This document shows, one piece after another, positions 13,664-24,222 of a stretch of 36,498 bases of DNA. Each line of letters starts with the position of its first letter. The first letter of the stretch is position 1. The stretch is taken from assembly GCA_046160725.1 (NCBI GenBank), contig JBJXHB010000390.1, forward strand, positions 1 to 36,498, in the 5' to 3' direction. The translations under genes were made by a program, and so were the position numbers. The notes under the pieces were generated by a model, which was given only the letters and a program-made list of their open reading frames with translations, did no database searches and had not been told where the DNA came from. Origin of the DNA: JBJXHB01 sp046160725 (GTDB taxonomy: Bacteria; Pseudomonadota; Gammaproteobacteria; Burkholderiales; Burkholderiaceae_C).

Positions 13664-15492
13664 GCCGTCACCCCTTGCCGCACCCGCCCGGCGTCACGGC
13701 TGGCCGGCCCGGCCTTGGGCGTGACCAGCAGGAACTTCTGCATGTCCCAGGCACCCGTCGGGCAGCGCTCGGCGCACAGGCCACAGTGCAGGCACATGTC
13801 CTCGTCCTTGACCATCACGCGCTGGGTCTTCAATGGCCCGCTGACGTACAGATCCTGCTGCTTGTTGGTGGCCGGCGCCTTCAGTCGACCACGCAGATCA
13901 TCCTCGTCGCCGTTGTCGGTGAAGCTGATGCAGTCCATCGGGCAGATGTCGACACAGGCATCGCACTCGATACAGGCCTTGTCGGCGAAGACGGTCTGCA
14001 CGTCGCAGTTCAGGCAGCGCTGTGCCTCCTTGAACGCCGTCGGCAGGTCAAAGCCCAGCTCAACCTCGATCTTGATGCTCTTCAGCGCCTTCTCGGCCTT
14101 GACCCAGGGCACCTTGAAACGCTCGTCGTCGCTGACGGCGTTGTCATAGCTCCACTCGTGGATGCCCATCTTCTGCGACATCAGGTTCAGGTGCGGCGGC
14201 GGGCGGCGCCCGATGTCCTCGCCATGCAGCAGCCGGTCGATCGAGACTGCCGCCTCGGGCCCATGGGCCACCGCGGTGATGATGTTCTTGGGGCCGAAGG
14301 CCGCGTCGCCACCGAAGAAGACGTTGGGAATGGAGGTCTGATGGGTCTTGGCGTCCAGCACCGGCAGGCCCCAGCGGTCGAAGGCAATTCCGGCATCCGC
14401 CTCGATCCAGGGGAACGCATTCTCCTGGCCGACCGCGATCAGCACCTCGTCGCAGCCGATGGTGACGTCCGGTTCGCCGGTCGGCACCAGGCTGCGGCGG
14501 CCGCGGTCGTCATAGACCGACTTGACGATCTCGAACACCATGCCGGTCAGGCGCCCGTTGTCGTGCACAAAGGACTTGGGCACATGGCAGGGCAGGATCG
14601 GGATGCCCTCGTGCATGGCGTCCTCCTTCTCCCACGGTGACGCCTTCATGTCCTCGAAGGTCGAGCGCACCAGCACCTTGACCTCGTCGGCACCGAGCCG
14701 GCGGGCCGAGCGGCAGCAGTCCATGGCGGTGTTGCCACCACCCAGCACCAGCACCCGCTTGCCGACTGCGGTGACATGACCGAAATACACATTGGCCAAC
14801 CAGTCCAGGCCGACATGAATTTTGGCGGCGGCCTCCTGGCGTCCGGGCGCGTCCAGATCGCGCCCGCGTGGCGCACCGCTGCCGACATAGATCGCGTCCC
14901 AGCCTTCGGCCAGCAACGCCTTCATCGACGAGATCTCGTGTCCGCCAACGAAGTGCACGCCCTGATTGAGGATGTAGCCGCATTCCTCGTCGATCACCTC
15001 TTCAGGCAGGCGGAAGCGCGGCACCTGGGTGCGCATGAAGCCGCCGGCCTTGGGGTCGCGGTCGTAGATCGTGACCTCGTAGCCCTCGGCTGTCAGGTCA
15101 CGGGCCACCGTCAGCGACGACGGCCCAGCACCGACGCAGACCACCCGCTTGCCATTGCGCGGCTGCGGTCGAGGCATCTGCGCCCGCACCTCGCCGTCCT
15201 TGAAGTCCGCCGCCACGCGCTTGAGCCGGCAGATGGCCACCGGCTCGGGATGCCCGGTCTGGTTGGCCTCGACCCGCCCGCGCCGGCAAGCCGGCTCGCA
15301 GGGGCGGTCGCAGGTACGACCCAGGATGCCAGGGAACACGTTGGACACCCAGTTGACCATGTAGGCGTCGTTGTAGCGACCCTGGGCGATCAAGCGGATG
15401 TATTCGGGGACGGGGGTGTGGGCCGGGCAGGCCCATTGGCAATCGACGACCTTGTGGAAGTAGTCCGGATTACCGATATCGGTGCGCTGCAC
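13660..15492 (-). CDS. korC: NAD(P)H-dependent FAD/Fe-S oxidoreductase subunit of the 2-oxoacid oxidoreductase (glutamate synthase small-subunit-like)
   Basis: The product is 610 residues. The start is GTG (15490-15492), with GAGGAGG about 8 bases upstream. The N-terminus carries cysteines for Fe-S centres (Cys18, 22, 61, 65, 69 in CQWAC and CDRPCEPAC) as in the small subunit of glutamate synthase. Next are an FAD-binding fold (VVCVGAGPSS, 117-126) and an NAD(P)-binding fold (VLVLGGGNTAMDCC, 247-260), closing with IPNVFFGGDAAFGPKNIITAVAHG. The C-terminal 120 residues add two ferredoxin-type clusters (CIECDACVDICPMDC, 507-521; CLHCGLCAERCPTG, 567-580). This architecture suits electron passage between low-potential Fe-S carriers and NAD(P). 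The gene leads the operon and overlaps korA, so it is very probably the diaphorase subunit. The symbol follows Azoarcus usage and is less certain than the architecture. Confidence 0.85.
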   Translation of the reverse strand: MQRTDIGNPDYFHKVVDCQWACPAHTPVPEYIRLIAQGRYNDAYMVNWVSNVFPGILGRTCDRPCEPACRRGRVEANQTGHPEPVAICRLKRVAADFKDGEVRAQMPRPQPRNGKRVVCVGAGPSSLTVARDLTAEGYEVTIYDRDPKAGGFMRTQVPRFRLPEEVIDEECGYILNQGVHFVGGHEISSMKALLAEGWDAIYVGSGAPRGRDLDAPGRQEAAAKIHVGLDWLANVYFGHVTAVGKRVLVLGGGNTAMDCCRSARRLGADEVKVLVRSTFEDMKASPWEKEDAMHEGIPILPCHVPKSFVHDNGRLTGMVFEIVKSVYDDRGRRSLVPTGEPDVTIGCDEVLIAVGQENAFPWIEADAGIAFDRWGLPVLDAKTHQTSIPNVFFGGDAAFGPKNIITAVAHGPEAAVSIDRLLHGEDIGRRPPPHLNLMSQKMGIHEWSYDNAVSDDERFKVPWVKAEKALKSIKIEVELGFDLPTAFKEAQRCLNCDVQTVFADKACIECDACVDICPMDCISFTDNGDEDDLRGRLKAPATNKQQDLYVSGPLKTQRVMVKDEDMCLHCGLCAERCPTGAWDMQKFLLVTPKAGPASRDAGRVRQGVTA

Positions 15493-15612
15493 GGCGCTGG
15501 CCTCCTCGCCGCACCGGCACCACGCCGGCAGGGCATTTTTGGTCCGGCCAGTCTAGCCCGCGCCGCGCCACCGCACCCTGGGTATTGGCCCGATGCCTTG
15601 TCGCATCCGGGA

Positions 15613-17928
15613 CTATGTGGGCGCAAGCCGCTGCGGCTTCGGAAAGGACTCCACCTTGCGCCCCTTGCGCGCGCGCCGGCCCTGGTAGGCCGCCAGGGCG
15701 GCGCCCTTGAGGAGTTCGTCCTTGGCCTTGCCTCCGCGGCCCAGGCCGAGCACCCGAACTTGGTCGCTGCAGGTCACGGTGGCCAGCAGCGGCACCTTGG
15801 CGTCAACGTCCATCAGGGTCAGGCCACGGCCACCATTGGGTTGCTGCTTCAACTCTGCAAGTGGGAACGGCAGCAGACGCCCATCTGCAGCCAGGCAGGC
15901 CACCTGTGCATGCGCTGGCGCCACCACAGCAGGCGCCAGCGGACGCTCAGCCGCCTCCAGCGTCAGGAAGCTCTTGCCGCCGCGCTGACGTGCCTGCAGG
16001 TCGCCAGCCCTGGACAGCAGGCCAAAGCCGCCGCTGCCGGACAGCAACAGCACGGTGTCCGCGCCACCCGCGAAGTAGTGCAGCGGCTGGGCCCCGCTGT
16101 CCAGGTCGATCAGGCTGCTCACGGGCGCACCATCACCGCGACCGCTCGGCAGACCACTGACCGCTACCGAATACACGCGCCCGCCGCTGTCCAGCACCAG
16201 CAGGGTGTCGACACTGCGGCACGGCCACAGGCCGAGAAGAGCATCGCCCGCCTTGAAGGTCAGGCCGCCGCCCTCAATCTCCTGCCCCTTCAGTGCGCGC
16301 ACCCAGCCTTTCTCGCTGACCACGACGGTCATCGGTTCGTCTACGACCTTGATCTCGGCCACGGTGCGCCGCTCGGCCTGGATCAAAGTGCGCCTGGCGT
16401 CACCATGGGCCTTGGCATCGGCCTCGATCTCCCGCACCATGCCTCGGCGCAGGGACGCGGCGCTGCCCAGGATCTCGGCCAGCCGGCCCTCCTCCTCGCG
16501 CAGTGTCTTCAGCTCGGTCTCGATGCGGATGGCCTCCAGCCGTGCCAGCTGCCGCAGTCGGATTTCCAGGATGTCATCGGCCTGCCGGTCGCTGAGGCCG
16601 AAACGCGCCACCAGCGCCGGCCGGGGCTCGTCGGCGGCGCGGATGATGCGGATCACCTCGTCGATGTTCAGCAGCACCAGCTGCCGACCCTCCAGCACAT
16701 GGATGCGTTCGCGGACCCGGTCCAGGCGGTGCGCGGTGCGGCGGCGGATCGTCTCCTGGCGGAACTGCACCCACTCCGTCAGCATCTGGCGCAGGCTCTT
16801 CTGCACCGGTCGGCCATCCAGCCCGATCATGGTCAGGTTGAGGGCAACACCGGCCTCGAGACTGGTGTGCGCCAGCAGTGTGCGGGCCAGCTCCTGCGGG
16901 TCGATGCTGCGGCTGCGTGGCTCGAACACCAGGCGCACCGCGGCCTCCTTGCCGGACTCGTCACGCACGGTGTCCAGCACGGCCAGCACCGCCGCCTTGA
17001 GCTGGGTCTGATCGGCCGTCAGGGCCTTCTTGCCAGCCTTGACCTTGGGGTTGGTCAGGTCCTCGATCTCCTCCAGCACGCGCTGCGTGCTGGTCGATGG
17101 CGGCAGCTCGGTCACCACCAACTGCCATTGGCCGCGCGCCAGGTCCTCGACCACCCAGCGGGCGCGCACCTTCAGGCTGCCGCGGCCGCCGGCATAGGCC
17201 TCCCGGATCTCCGCATCAGTGGAAATGATCTGACCACCGCCCGGGTAGTCCGGACCGGGGATAAGGGCATGCAGTTCGTCGTCGCTCAGTCGCTCGTCGC
17301 GGATCAGCGCCACCGCGGCCGCCGCCACCTCGCGCAGGTTGTGGCTGGGGATCTCGGTGGCCAGACCGACGGCAATGCCGGAGGCGCCATTGAGCAGCAC
17401 GAACGGCAGCCGCGCGGGCAGCAGCCGCGGCTCCTCGGTCGAGCCGTCATAGTTGGGCACATAGTCCACCGTGCCCTCATCGATCTCGTCCAGCAGCAGC
17501 CGGGCAATCGGGGTCAACCGCGCTTCGGTATACCGCATGGCCGCCGCGCCGTCGCCGTCGCGACTGCCGAAATTGCCCTGTCCGTCGATCAGCGGATAGC
17601 GCAGCGAGAAGTTCTGCGCCATGCGCACCATGGCGTCATAAGCCGCCTGGTCGCCATGAGGATGGAAGCGACCCAGCACGTCGCCGACCACGCGGGCGCT
17701 CTTGACCGGCCGCGGCACGCTGCCCGCCGCATGGCCCAGGCCCATGCGCTGCATGGCATACAGGATTCGCCGTTGCACCGGCTTGGCACCGTCGCAGACG
17801 TCGGGCAATGCACGCCCCTTGACCACCGACAGGGCGTATTCCAGGTAGGCGCGTTGCGCGAAATCGGCCAGCGGCAGGGCGCCATCGGGCGCCGGCGGAG
17901 ACGGGATCAGGGACAGTTGCTCGGGCAT
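15613..17928 (-). CDS. parC: DNA topoisomerase IV subunit A
   Basis: The product is 771 residues, normal for ParC and shorter than GyrA. The start MPEQLSLIPSPPAPDG leads into the breakage-reunion domain (FAQRAYLEYALSVVKGRALPDVCDGAKPVQRRILYAM). The catalytic tyrosine is Tyr133 in AAMRYTEARL, preceded by the helix-turn-helix around PRPVKSARVVGDVLGRFHPHGD. The C-terminal domain (about 490-771) has the weaker beta-pinwheel repeats of ParC and lacks the GyrA box (QRRGGKG); RQRGGKSFLTLEAAE is a degenerate blade motif. With ParE it decatenates daughter chromosomes. ParC is the last gene of the parE-GNAT-lytic transglycosylase-parC run, 22 bp after the preceding stop. Confidence 0.95.
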   Translation of the reverse strand: MPEQLSLIPSPPAPDGALPLADFAQRAYLEYALSVVKGRALPDVCDGAKPVQRRILYAMQRMGLGHAAGSVPRPVKSARVVGDVLGRFHPHGDQAAYDAMVRMAQNFSLRYPLIDGQGNFGSRDGDGAAAMRYTEARLTPIARLLLDEIDEGTVDYVPNYDGSTEEPRLLPARLPFVLLNGASGIAVGLATEIPSHNLREVAAAAVALIRDERLSDDELHALIPGPDYPGGGQIISTDAEIREAYAGGRGSLKVRARWVVEDLARGQWQLVVTELPPSTSTQRVLEEIEDLTNPKVKAGKKALTADQTQLKAAVLAVLDTVRDESGKEAAVRLVFEPRSRSIDPQELARTLLAHTSLEAGVALNLTMIGLDGRPVQKSLRQMLTEWVQFRQETIRRRTAHRLDRVRERIHVLEGRQLVLLNIDEVIRIIRAADEPRPALVARFGLSDRQADDILEIRLRQLARLEAIRIETELKTLREEEGRLAEILGSAASLRRGMVREIEADAKAHGDARRTLIQAERRTVAEIKVVDEPMTVVVSEKGWVRALKGQEIEGGGLTFKAGDALLGLWPCRSVDTLLVLDSGGRVYSVAVSGLPSGRGDGAPVSSLIDLDSGAQPLHYFAGGADTVLLLSGSGGFGLLSRAGDLQARQRGGKSFLTLEAAERPLAPAVVAPAHAQVACLAADGRLLPFPLAELKQQPNGGRGLTLMDVDAKVPLLATVTCSDQVRVLGLGRGGKAKDELLKGAALAAYQGRRARKGRKVESFPKPQRLAPT

Positions 17929-17950
17929 CAGGTTGAACAGTCAGGGTCGG

Positions 17951-18631
17951 TCAGGGCTGGACCCGAAGCTCGCGGGCGCCACGGGCCTGGGCATGCTGCA
18001 GCAGGGCCCAGTACAACTCAAGCGTGAGGTGCACATGGGCCCGGGTCTCGTCGATGGGTGGCACCGCGCCACCGTGCCGGCGGACGGTGCCCTCGCCGGC
18101 ATTCCACGCGGCCAGCGCGACATCGATGCGGCCATGGCGGCGGATCAGGTCGGCCAGCATGCGCGCGCCGGTCAGGATGTTGGTGCGGGGATCCAGCAGG
18201 CGTTGCTCCGCGGGCACCTGTGCCTCCTGCGGCAGCGCATAGCGGTCGGCGGTCGCGGCGGTGATCTGCATCAGGCCGATGGCGCCACGTGGCGACACCG
18301 CCTTGGCATCAAACCCGGACTCCACCGCGATCACCGCCTTGAGCAGCTCGGTGTCAACGCCATGCCGGCGCGCGGCCTCGCGCAGCCAGGGCTGCACGGA
18401 CTTGACCTGCGGCGCGATGTCCATCCAGGTCAGCAAGGCGCGTGACGCATCGGTCTTGCCCGGTACACGCGGTTCGGTCGAGCGGTCGCCCAGCACCAGC
18501 TGGTATCGGGAGTCGACCGGCCGGTTCGCGACATGGGCCACGCCTTGGGCGTCCACGAAGCCCCACAGCGCCGCGTGGCAGGCGCCGGCCGCGCCCAGCA
18601 GCCAGGCGGCTGCGGCCAGTCGCGCGCTCAC
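17951..18631 (-). CDS. Periplasmic SLT-domain lytic transglycosylase
   Basis: The product is 226 residues starting at GTG (18629-18631), which overlaps the stop of the preceding acetyltransferase gene (GTGA). The N-terminus is a signal peptide (MSARLAAAAWLLGAAGACHA). Residues 21-60 hold a DUF4124-like strand pattern (WGFVDAQGVAHVANRP). The SLT domain spans about 80-210, with catalytic Glu104 in AVIAVESGFD, then SPRGAIGLMQI (113-123) and the closing NILTGARML, AWNAGEGTVRRHGG motifs. It should cleave glycan strands in the periplasm, possibly as a housekeeping or secretion-associated enzyme. Its place in the topoisomerase IV operon is unexpected. Ending RELRVQP, it has no extra binding domain such as LysM. 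Confidence 0.9.
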   Translation of the reverse strand: MSARLAAAAWLLGAAGACHAALWGFVDAQGVAHVANRPVDSRYQLVLGDRSTEPRVPGKTDASRALLTWMDIAPQVKSVQPWLREAARRHGVDTELLKAVIAVESGFDAKAVSPRGAIGLMQITAATADRYALPQEAQVPAEQRLLDPRTNILTGARMLADLIRRHGRIDVALAAWNAGEGTVRRHGGAVPPIDETRAHVHLTLELYWALLQHAQARGARELRVQP

Positions 18632-19172
18632 AGCAGCTCCAGGCCCAGCGCCTGGCGCGCCTGGTACTCGCGGTCCAGCAGGCTCATGACCACCAGCGAG
18701 TCGTAGCCGTCGGCGCCGTCCAAGGTGACCCGGACACTCTCGCGCAGCCGCCCCTCCTCGACGAAGCCCTCGCTCGCATAGAGGGCCAGTGCCCGATGGT
18801 TCAACGACTTGACGTCCAGCCAGAAGCGATGGGCACCCAGGTCGCGAAAGGCCATCTGCTTCAACAGGCGCACGCAGGTGCGGCCGTGCCCCTGGCCCTT
18901 GCCTTGCAACACCAGCCGCTTCAGCTCGACGCTGCGCTGCGGATTGCGACAGCCCTGGACGATCACGAAGCCGTCGCTGGCATAGGCCTCACCGGCTTCG
19001 ACGATGAAGTGCCGGATGTCCGGTATGCGAATGGCCGTCTCGTGCTGGGTGCGCTCCCAGGGCGTGATGAACGGCAGGTTGCGCGGGTCGGACTCCACCG
19101 ACAGCACAAACTCCAGGTCCGACAGCATGGTCGGGCGCAGGCGCACGCGCAGCCGGGCGGCGGCGGCGTCCA

Positions 19173-19173
<1 letters not shown>
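18628..19173 (-). CDS. GNAT family N-acetyltransferase (in parE-parC operon)
   Basis: The product is 181 residues from the ATG at 19171-19173, sharing one base with the parE stop (TGATG); the longer upstream frame is antisense or out of frame with parE. The GNAT fold is recognisable: RLRPTMLSDLEFVLSVESDP at the start, the acetyl-CoA pyrophosphate loop as LVLQGKGQGHGRTCVRLL (about 105-122, the Q/R-x-x-G-x-G/A pattern), and FWLDVKSLNHRALALYASEGFVEEGRLRE typical of motif B. Members of this branch resemble RimJ/RimL and spermidine-type acetyltransferases, so the acceptor is probably a protein N-terminus, lysine or polyamine. It cannot be specified. It overlaps both neighbours and is therefore co-translated with them. 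Confidence 0.85.
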
Positions 19174-21164
<1,991 letters not shown>

Positions 21165-21171
21165 ACGGCTG

Positions 21172-21177
21172 ATTCTA
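21172..21177 (-). promoter_or_regulatory. Possible -10 hexamer of parE giving a leaderless start
   Basis: On the minus strand TAGAAT (5 of 6 to the sigma-70 consensus) ends 7 bases before the parE ATG. Transcription from it would begin at or within a base or two of the start codon, and no ribosome site is visible. No good -35 box is seen. Confidence 0.4.
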
Positions 21178-21250
21178 GGTAGGGGTCTGACGTCCACCGG
21201 CCGCCACTCGGTCGGGCCGGCGCCAGGCAGTGTTGCCCTGTCCAGACGGC

Positions 21251-21256
21251 TACAGT
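21251..21256 (+). promoter_or_regulatory. Possible -10 hexamer of the MFS gene giving a leaderless start
   Basis: TACAGT ends 6 bases before the ATG at 21263 and no Shine-Dalgarno sequence is present. Four of six bases match the -10 consensus. It is weak on its own but repeats the spacing seen at parE and comEC. Confidence 0.28.
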
Positions 21257-21262
21257 CGCCGC

Positions 21263-22480
21263 ATGCAAGCAACAACTGGCCGCCTGCCCCCGGGGCAGGT
21301 AATCGCCTGCGGCGCCTTGGTACTCATGCTGACGCTGGGCATGCGGCACGGTTTCGGGCTGTGGCTGCAGCCCATCGCGATGGATCGCGGCTGGGGCCGC
21401 GAGACCTTCTCGATGGCAATGGCGCTGCAGAACCTGGTGTGGGGTCTGGCCGGCCCCCTGGTCGGCATGGCAGCGGACCGGCTGGGCGCGTTTCGCGTCC
21501 TGCTGGTCGGCGCTGTCCTGTACAGCGGAGGTCTGGCGCTGATGGCCGTGGCCACCAACGGCACGGTCTTCACGGTCGGCTCCGGCCTTCTGATCGGCGT
21601 CGCGCAGGCCGCCACGACGTTTGCGGTCGTGTATGGCGTCATCGGCCGCAACGTGCCGCCGCAGAACCGGTCGACCGCGCTGGGATTGGTGGCGGCCGTC
21701 GCCTCGTTCGGACAGTTCCTGATGGTTCCGGTCGAGAACTGGTTGATTGCGGCCTTTGGTTGGCAAGGTGCGCTGTGGACGCTGGCGGCGTTGGTCCTGC
21801 TGGTGGCGCCGTTGTCCACAGGGCTGCGCGAGGCGCCCGCGGCCAGCGGCGCAGCGGCGTCCAGCCAGAGCATTCCGGCGGCGCTGCGCGAGGCTTTCGG
21901 ACACCGCAGCTTCTTGTTGCTGATGGCGGGATACTTCACCTGCGGCTTCCAGGTGGTCTTCATCGGCGTGCACCTGCCGAGCTATCTGGCCGACAAGGGC
22001 CTCAGCCCCGGCGTCGCATCGACGGCGCTGGCCCTGATCGGCCTGTTCAACATCTTTGGCACCTATGGCGCCGGACGGCTTGGCGAGCGCTGGCCCAAGC
22101 CCTATCTGCTGGCCGCGATCTATGCCATGCGCGCCGTCGCGATCGCCGCCTTTGTCCTGCTGCCATTGTCACCAGCCACGGTCTATGCCTTCTCCATCCT
22201 GATGGGCCTGTTGTGGTTGTCGACCGTGCCGCTGACCAGCGCGGTGGTGGCGCAGATCTTCGGCGTGCAGTACATGGCCATGCTGGGCGGGTTCGTGTTT
22301 CTCAGCCATCAGATCGGCTCGTTCCTGGGCGGCTGGCTGGGCGGGCGACTGTTCGACATGACCGGCAGCTACAGCGTGGTCTGGTGGCTGGCAGCCGCAC
22401 TCGGGGTGTTTGCGGCTTTGATCAACCTGCCGGTGCGCGAGACGCCGGTCGACCGCGGACTGCAGCCGGTGTCGGCATGA
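21263..22480 (+). CDS. Major facilitator superfamily transporter
   Basis: The product is 405 residues with about 12 hydrophobic segments in two halves joined by a cytoplasmic linker (about 190-215, rich in Ala/Ser/Gln). The first-loop motif between helices 2 and 3 is present (GPLVGMAADRLGAFRVLLVG). The start MQATTGRLPPGQVIACGALVLMLTLGMRHGFGLWLQPIAMDRGW resembles monocarboxylate/oxalate-type MFS proteins (MCT-like, OFA family), which often move small organic acids. The substrate is not determinable. The ATG at 21263 fits the transporter N-terminus; an in-frame ATG 11 codons upstream is less likely. The stop overlaps the next start by ATGA. It diverges from parE across a 98-bp gap. Confidence 0.88.
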   Translation: MQATTGRLPPGQVIACGALVLMLTLGMRHGFGLWLQPIAMDRGWGRETFSMAMALQNLVWGLAGPLVGMAADRLGAFRVLLVGAVLYSGGLALMAVATNGTVFTVGSGLLIGVAQAATTFAVVYGVIGRNVPPQNRSTALGLVAAVASFGQFLMVPVENWLIAAFGWQGALWTLAALVLLVAPLSTGLREAPAASGAAASSQSIPAALREAFGHRSFLLLMAGYFTCGFQVVFIGVHLPSYLADKGLSPGVASTALALIGLFNIFGTYGAGRLGERWPKPYLLAAIYAMRAVAIAAFVLLPLSPATVYAFSILMGLLWLSTVPLTSAVVAQIFGVQYMAMLGGFVFLSHQIGSFLGGWLGGRLFDMTGSYSVVWWLAAALGVFAALINLPVRETPVDRGLQPVSA

Positions 22481-22635
22481 AGCCCGAGACCGATCCTCAA
22501 GCCCCACCGGCGCTTTCCTGGCGACAGGGTCTGGCCTGGGTGGGCGTCTTGCTGGTCCTGGGCACGGTCTTCATGGCCTACCTGCAGCCACATGTGGCCG
22601 TGGACCTGGCATTGCGCCTTTGGGCCTGCTTCTGA
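22477..22635 (+). CDS. 52-residue single-span membrane protein
   Basis: A short gene whose ATG overlaps the MFS stop (ATGA) and whose stop lies 6 bp before the methyltransferase start. The peptide begins with a polar stretch (MKPETDPQAPPALSWRQG) and then has one hydrophobic helix (about 19-36, LAWVGVLLVLGTVFMAYL), ending VAVDLALRLWACF. The N-terminus is Pro/Glu-rich, and the helix is long enough to cross the membrane. The tight coupling on both sides argues that it is real rather than a random ORF. It may be an accessory peptide of the transporter. No family is recognised, so this is supported by position and composition only. Confidence 0.6.
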   Translation: MKPETDPQAPPALSWRQGLAWVGVLLVLGTVFMAYLQPHVAVDLALRLWACF

Positions 22636-22641
22636 CCTCGG

Positions 22642-23193
22642 ATGACAGGCCACCATCCCGCAACAGAAACGCCGTCGTCCTGGGTACGGCGCTGGCAACA
22701 TCTGATGCCATCGGGTGGCAGCGTTCTGGATGTGGCCTGCGGCCACGGGCGGCATGTGCGATGGCTGGTGAGCCTGGGGCACCGCGTGACGGCGGTGGAC
22801 CGGGATGCCGTCGCCGTCGATCCCTTGCGCACCTTGGCCGAGATTGCCGTCGCCGACATTGAAGCCGGACCCTGGCCATGGCCCGGGCGGCGGTTCGATG
22901 CCGTCATCGTGACCAACTACCTCTGGCGGCCCTTGCTGCCGCTGTTGGTGGATGGCGTGGCGCCGGGAGGCGTCTTGATCTACGAGACCTTTGCGGTGGG
23001 GCACGAGCGACTGGGGCGCCCCAGCCGCCCGGACTTCCTGTTGAGGCCAGGCGAACTGCTCGAGGTGGCGCGCGACCTCGACGTGGTCGCCTACGAGGCG
23101 GGCCTGGTGTCGGGTCCGGCGCGCGTCGTGCAGCGCCTGGCGGCCCGGCGTGTCGCCGCCGGGACCGATCCGGCGCCTGTCCTCGCCCCCTGA
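22642..23193 (+). CDS. Class I SAM-dependent methyltransferase
   Basis: The product is 183 residues. The Rossmann-type AdoMet motif I is VLDVACGHGRHVRWLV (28-43), followed by the acidic end of strand 2 (VTAVDRDAVAV). Motif post-I shows IAVADIEAGPWPWPGRRFDAVIVTNYLWRPLL, and VAPGGVLIYETFAVGHERLGRPSRP contains the strand-5 region. Small proteins of this kind, resembling the TehB-like group, methylate small molecules; the acceptor is unknown. It lies 6 bp after the 52-residue membrane protein, so it is probably co-transcribed with the transporter. No membrane segment is present. Confidence 0.85.
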   Translation: MTGHHPATETPSSWVRRWQHLMPSGGSVLDVACGHGRHVRWLVSLGHRVTAVDRDAVAVDPLRTLAEIAVADIEAGPWPWPGRRFDAVIVTNYLWRPLLPLLVDGVAPGGVLIYETFAVGHERLGRPSRPDFLLRPGELLEVARDLDVVAYEAGLVSGPARVVQRLAARRVAAGTDPAPVLAP

Positions 23194-23261
23194 CCTGCGC
23201 CTGTATGTCGTCTTCGCCACCGCCAGGGTCCGCTGCCCCAGGCCGCCCAGGGGCCCGCCAG

Positions 23262-23267
23262 TAGAAT
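23262..23267 (+). promoter_or_regulatory. Probable -10 box of dapA
   Basis: TAGAAT (5 of 6 to TATAAT) lies 22 bases before the dapA ATG with an AGGA ribosome site in between, as expected for a short leader. The -35 region is not recognisable. A TAGAAT -10 with a weak -35 is common in high-GC Burkholderiales promoters. Confidence 0.45.
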
Positions 23268-23289
23268 GCTCGCTTCCTCAGGACATGTC

Positions 23290-24171
23290 ATGAAGCCCAT
23301 CATCGGCAGCATCGTTGCCATCGTCACGCCGATGGACGATCAAGGCGCCATCGACTACCCCGCATTCGGCCGTCTGATCGACTGGCACATCAGCGAAGGC
23401 ACGGACGCCATCGGCGTGGTGGGCACCACCGGCGAGTCGCCGACCGTCACGGTGCACGAGCATCTGGAGATCATCCGCTTTGCGGTGCGGCATGCCGCGG
23501 GCCGGGTGCCGATCATGGCCGGCACCGGTGGCAATGCGACGGCCGAGGCCATCGAGTTGTCGCGCGGCGCCAAGGCTGCCGGTGCGGACTGCACCTTGAG
23601 CGTCGTGCCTTACTACAACCGGCCGTCCCAGGAGGGCATCTACCAGCACTTCAAGGCGGTGGCCGAGGCGGTCGACATTCCGATGGTGCTGTACAACGTG
23701 CCCAGCCGGACGGTGGCGGACATGCTGCCCGAGACCACGCTGCGCTGCGCCGCGCTGCCCTGTGTGATCGGTGTCAAGGAGGCCAGCGGCAACATCGATC
23801 GCGCGGCCTGGTTGATCCGGAACGCACCTGCGGGTTTTTCACTCTACTCCGGCGACGACGGCACCGCCGCAGCGCTGATGCTGCTGGGCGGACACGGCAC
23901 GGTCAGCGTGACAGCGAACGTGGCGCCCCGATTGATGCACGAGCTGTGCATGGCGGCTGTCGAGGGGCAGGCCCGTCGTGCCGCCGAACTGAACGGACAG
24001 CTGATGAGCCTGCACCGCCAGCTGTTCTGTGAGCCCAGCCCGTCACCCACCAAGTGGGCATTGAAGCGGCTGGGCCTGTGCAGCGCCACTGTGCGCCTGC
24101 CATTGGTGCCTCTGACAGCAGCCGGTCAAGCGGCCGTGGAGCAGGCGATGCGTGAGGCCGGCCTGCTGTAA
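23290..24171 (+). CDS. dapA: 4-hydroxy-tetrahydrodipicolinate synthase
   Basis: The product is 293 residues, the typical DapA length. It condenses pyruvate with aspartate semialdehyde, the first committed step of the diaminopimelate/lysine pathway. Key elements are GTTGES (45-50), the catalytic tyrosine Tyr135 in MVLYNVPSRT with its arginine at 140, and the Schiff-base lysine Lys163 in VIGVKEASGN. YYNRPSQEG (108-116) is also diagnostic. The ATG at 23290 gives the standard MKPIIGSIVAIVTPM start; another ATG 8 codons upstream is poorer. AGGA precedes it by 6 bases. The next gene is bamC, an arrangement also found in gammaproteobacteria. Confidence 0.96.
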   Translation: MKPIIGSIVAIVTPMDDQGAIDYPAFGRLIDWHISEGTDAIGVVGTTGESPTVTVHEHLEIIRFAVRHAAGRVPIMAGTGGNATAEAIELSRGAKAAGADCTLSVVPYYNRPSQEGIYQHFKAVAEAVDIPMVLYNVPSRTVADMLPETTLRCAALPCVIGVKEASGNIDRAAWLIRNAPAGFSLYSGDDGTAAALMLLGGHGTVSVTANVAPRLMHELCMAAVEGQARRAAELNGQLMSLHRQLFCEPSPSPTKWALKRLGLCSATVRLPLVPLTAAGQAAVEQAMREAGLL

Positions 24172-24222
24172 TGGCGAGCCTGGCCGTGCCGGGGCCTGGC
24201 CCCACATACGGAGATTGATGAC

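Noticed and set aside
14776..18027. A 1083-residue plus-strand open frame opposite parC and korC.
   Set aside because: High GC creates long antisense frames. The translation is rich in Gln, His, Arg and Gly without domains, whereas the minus strand encodes clear ParC and KorC.
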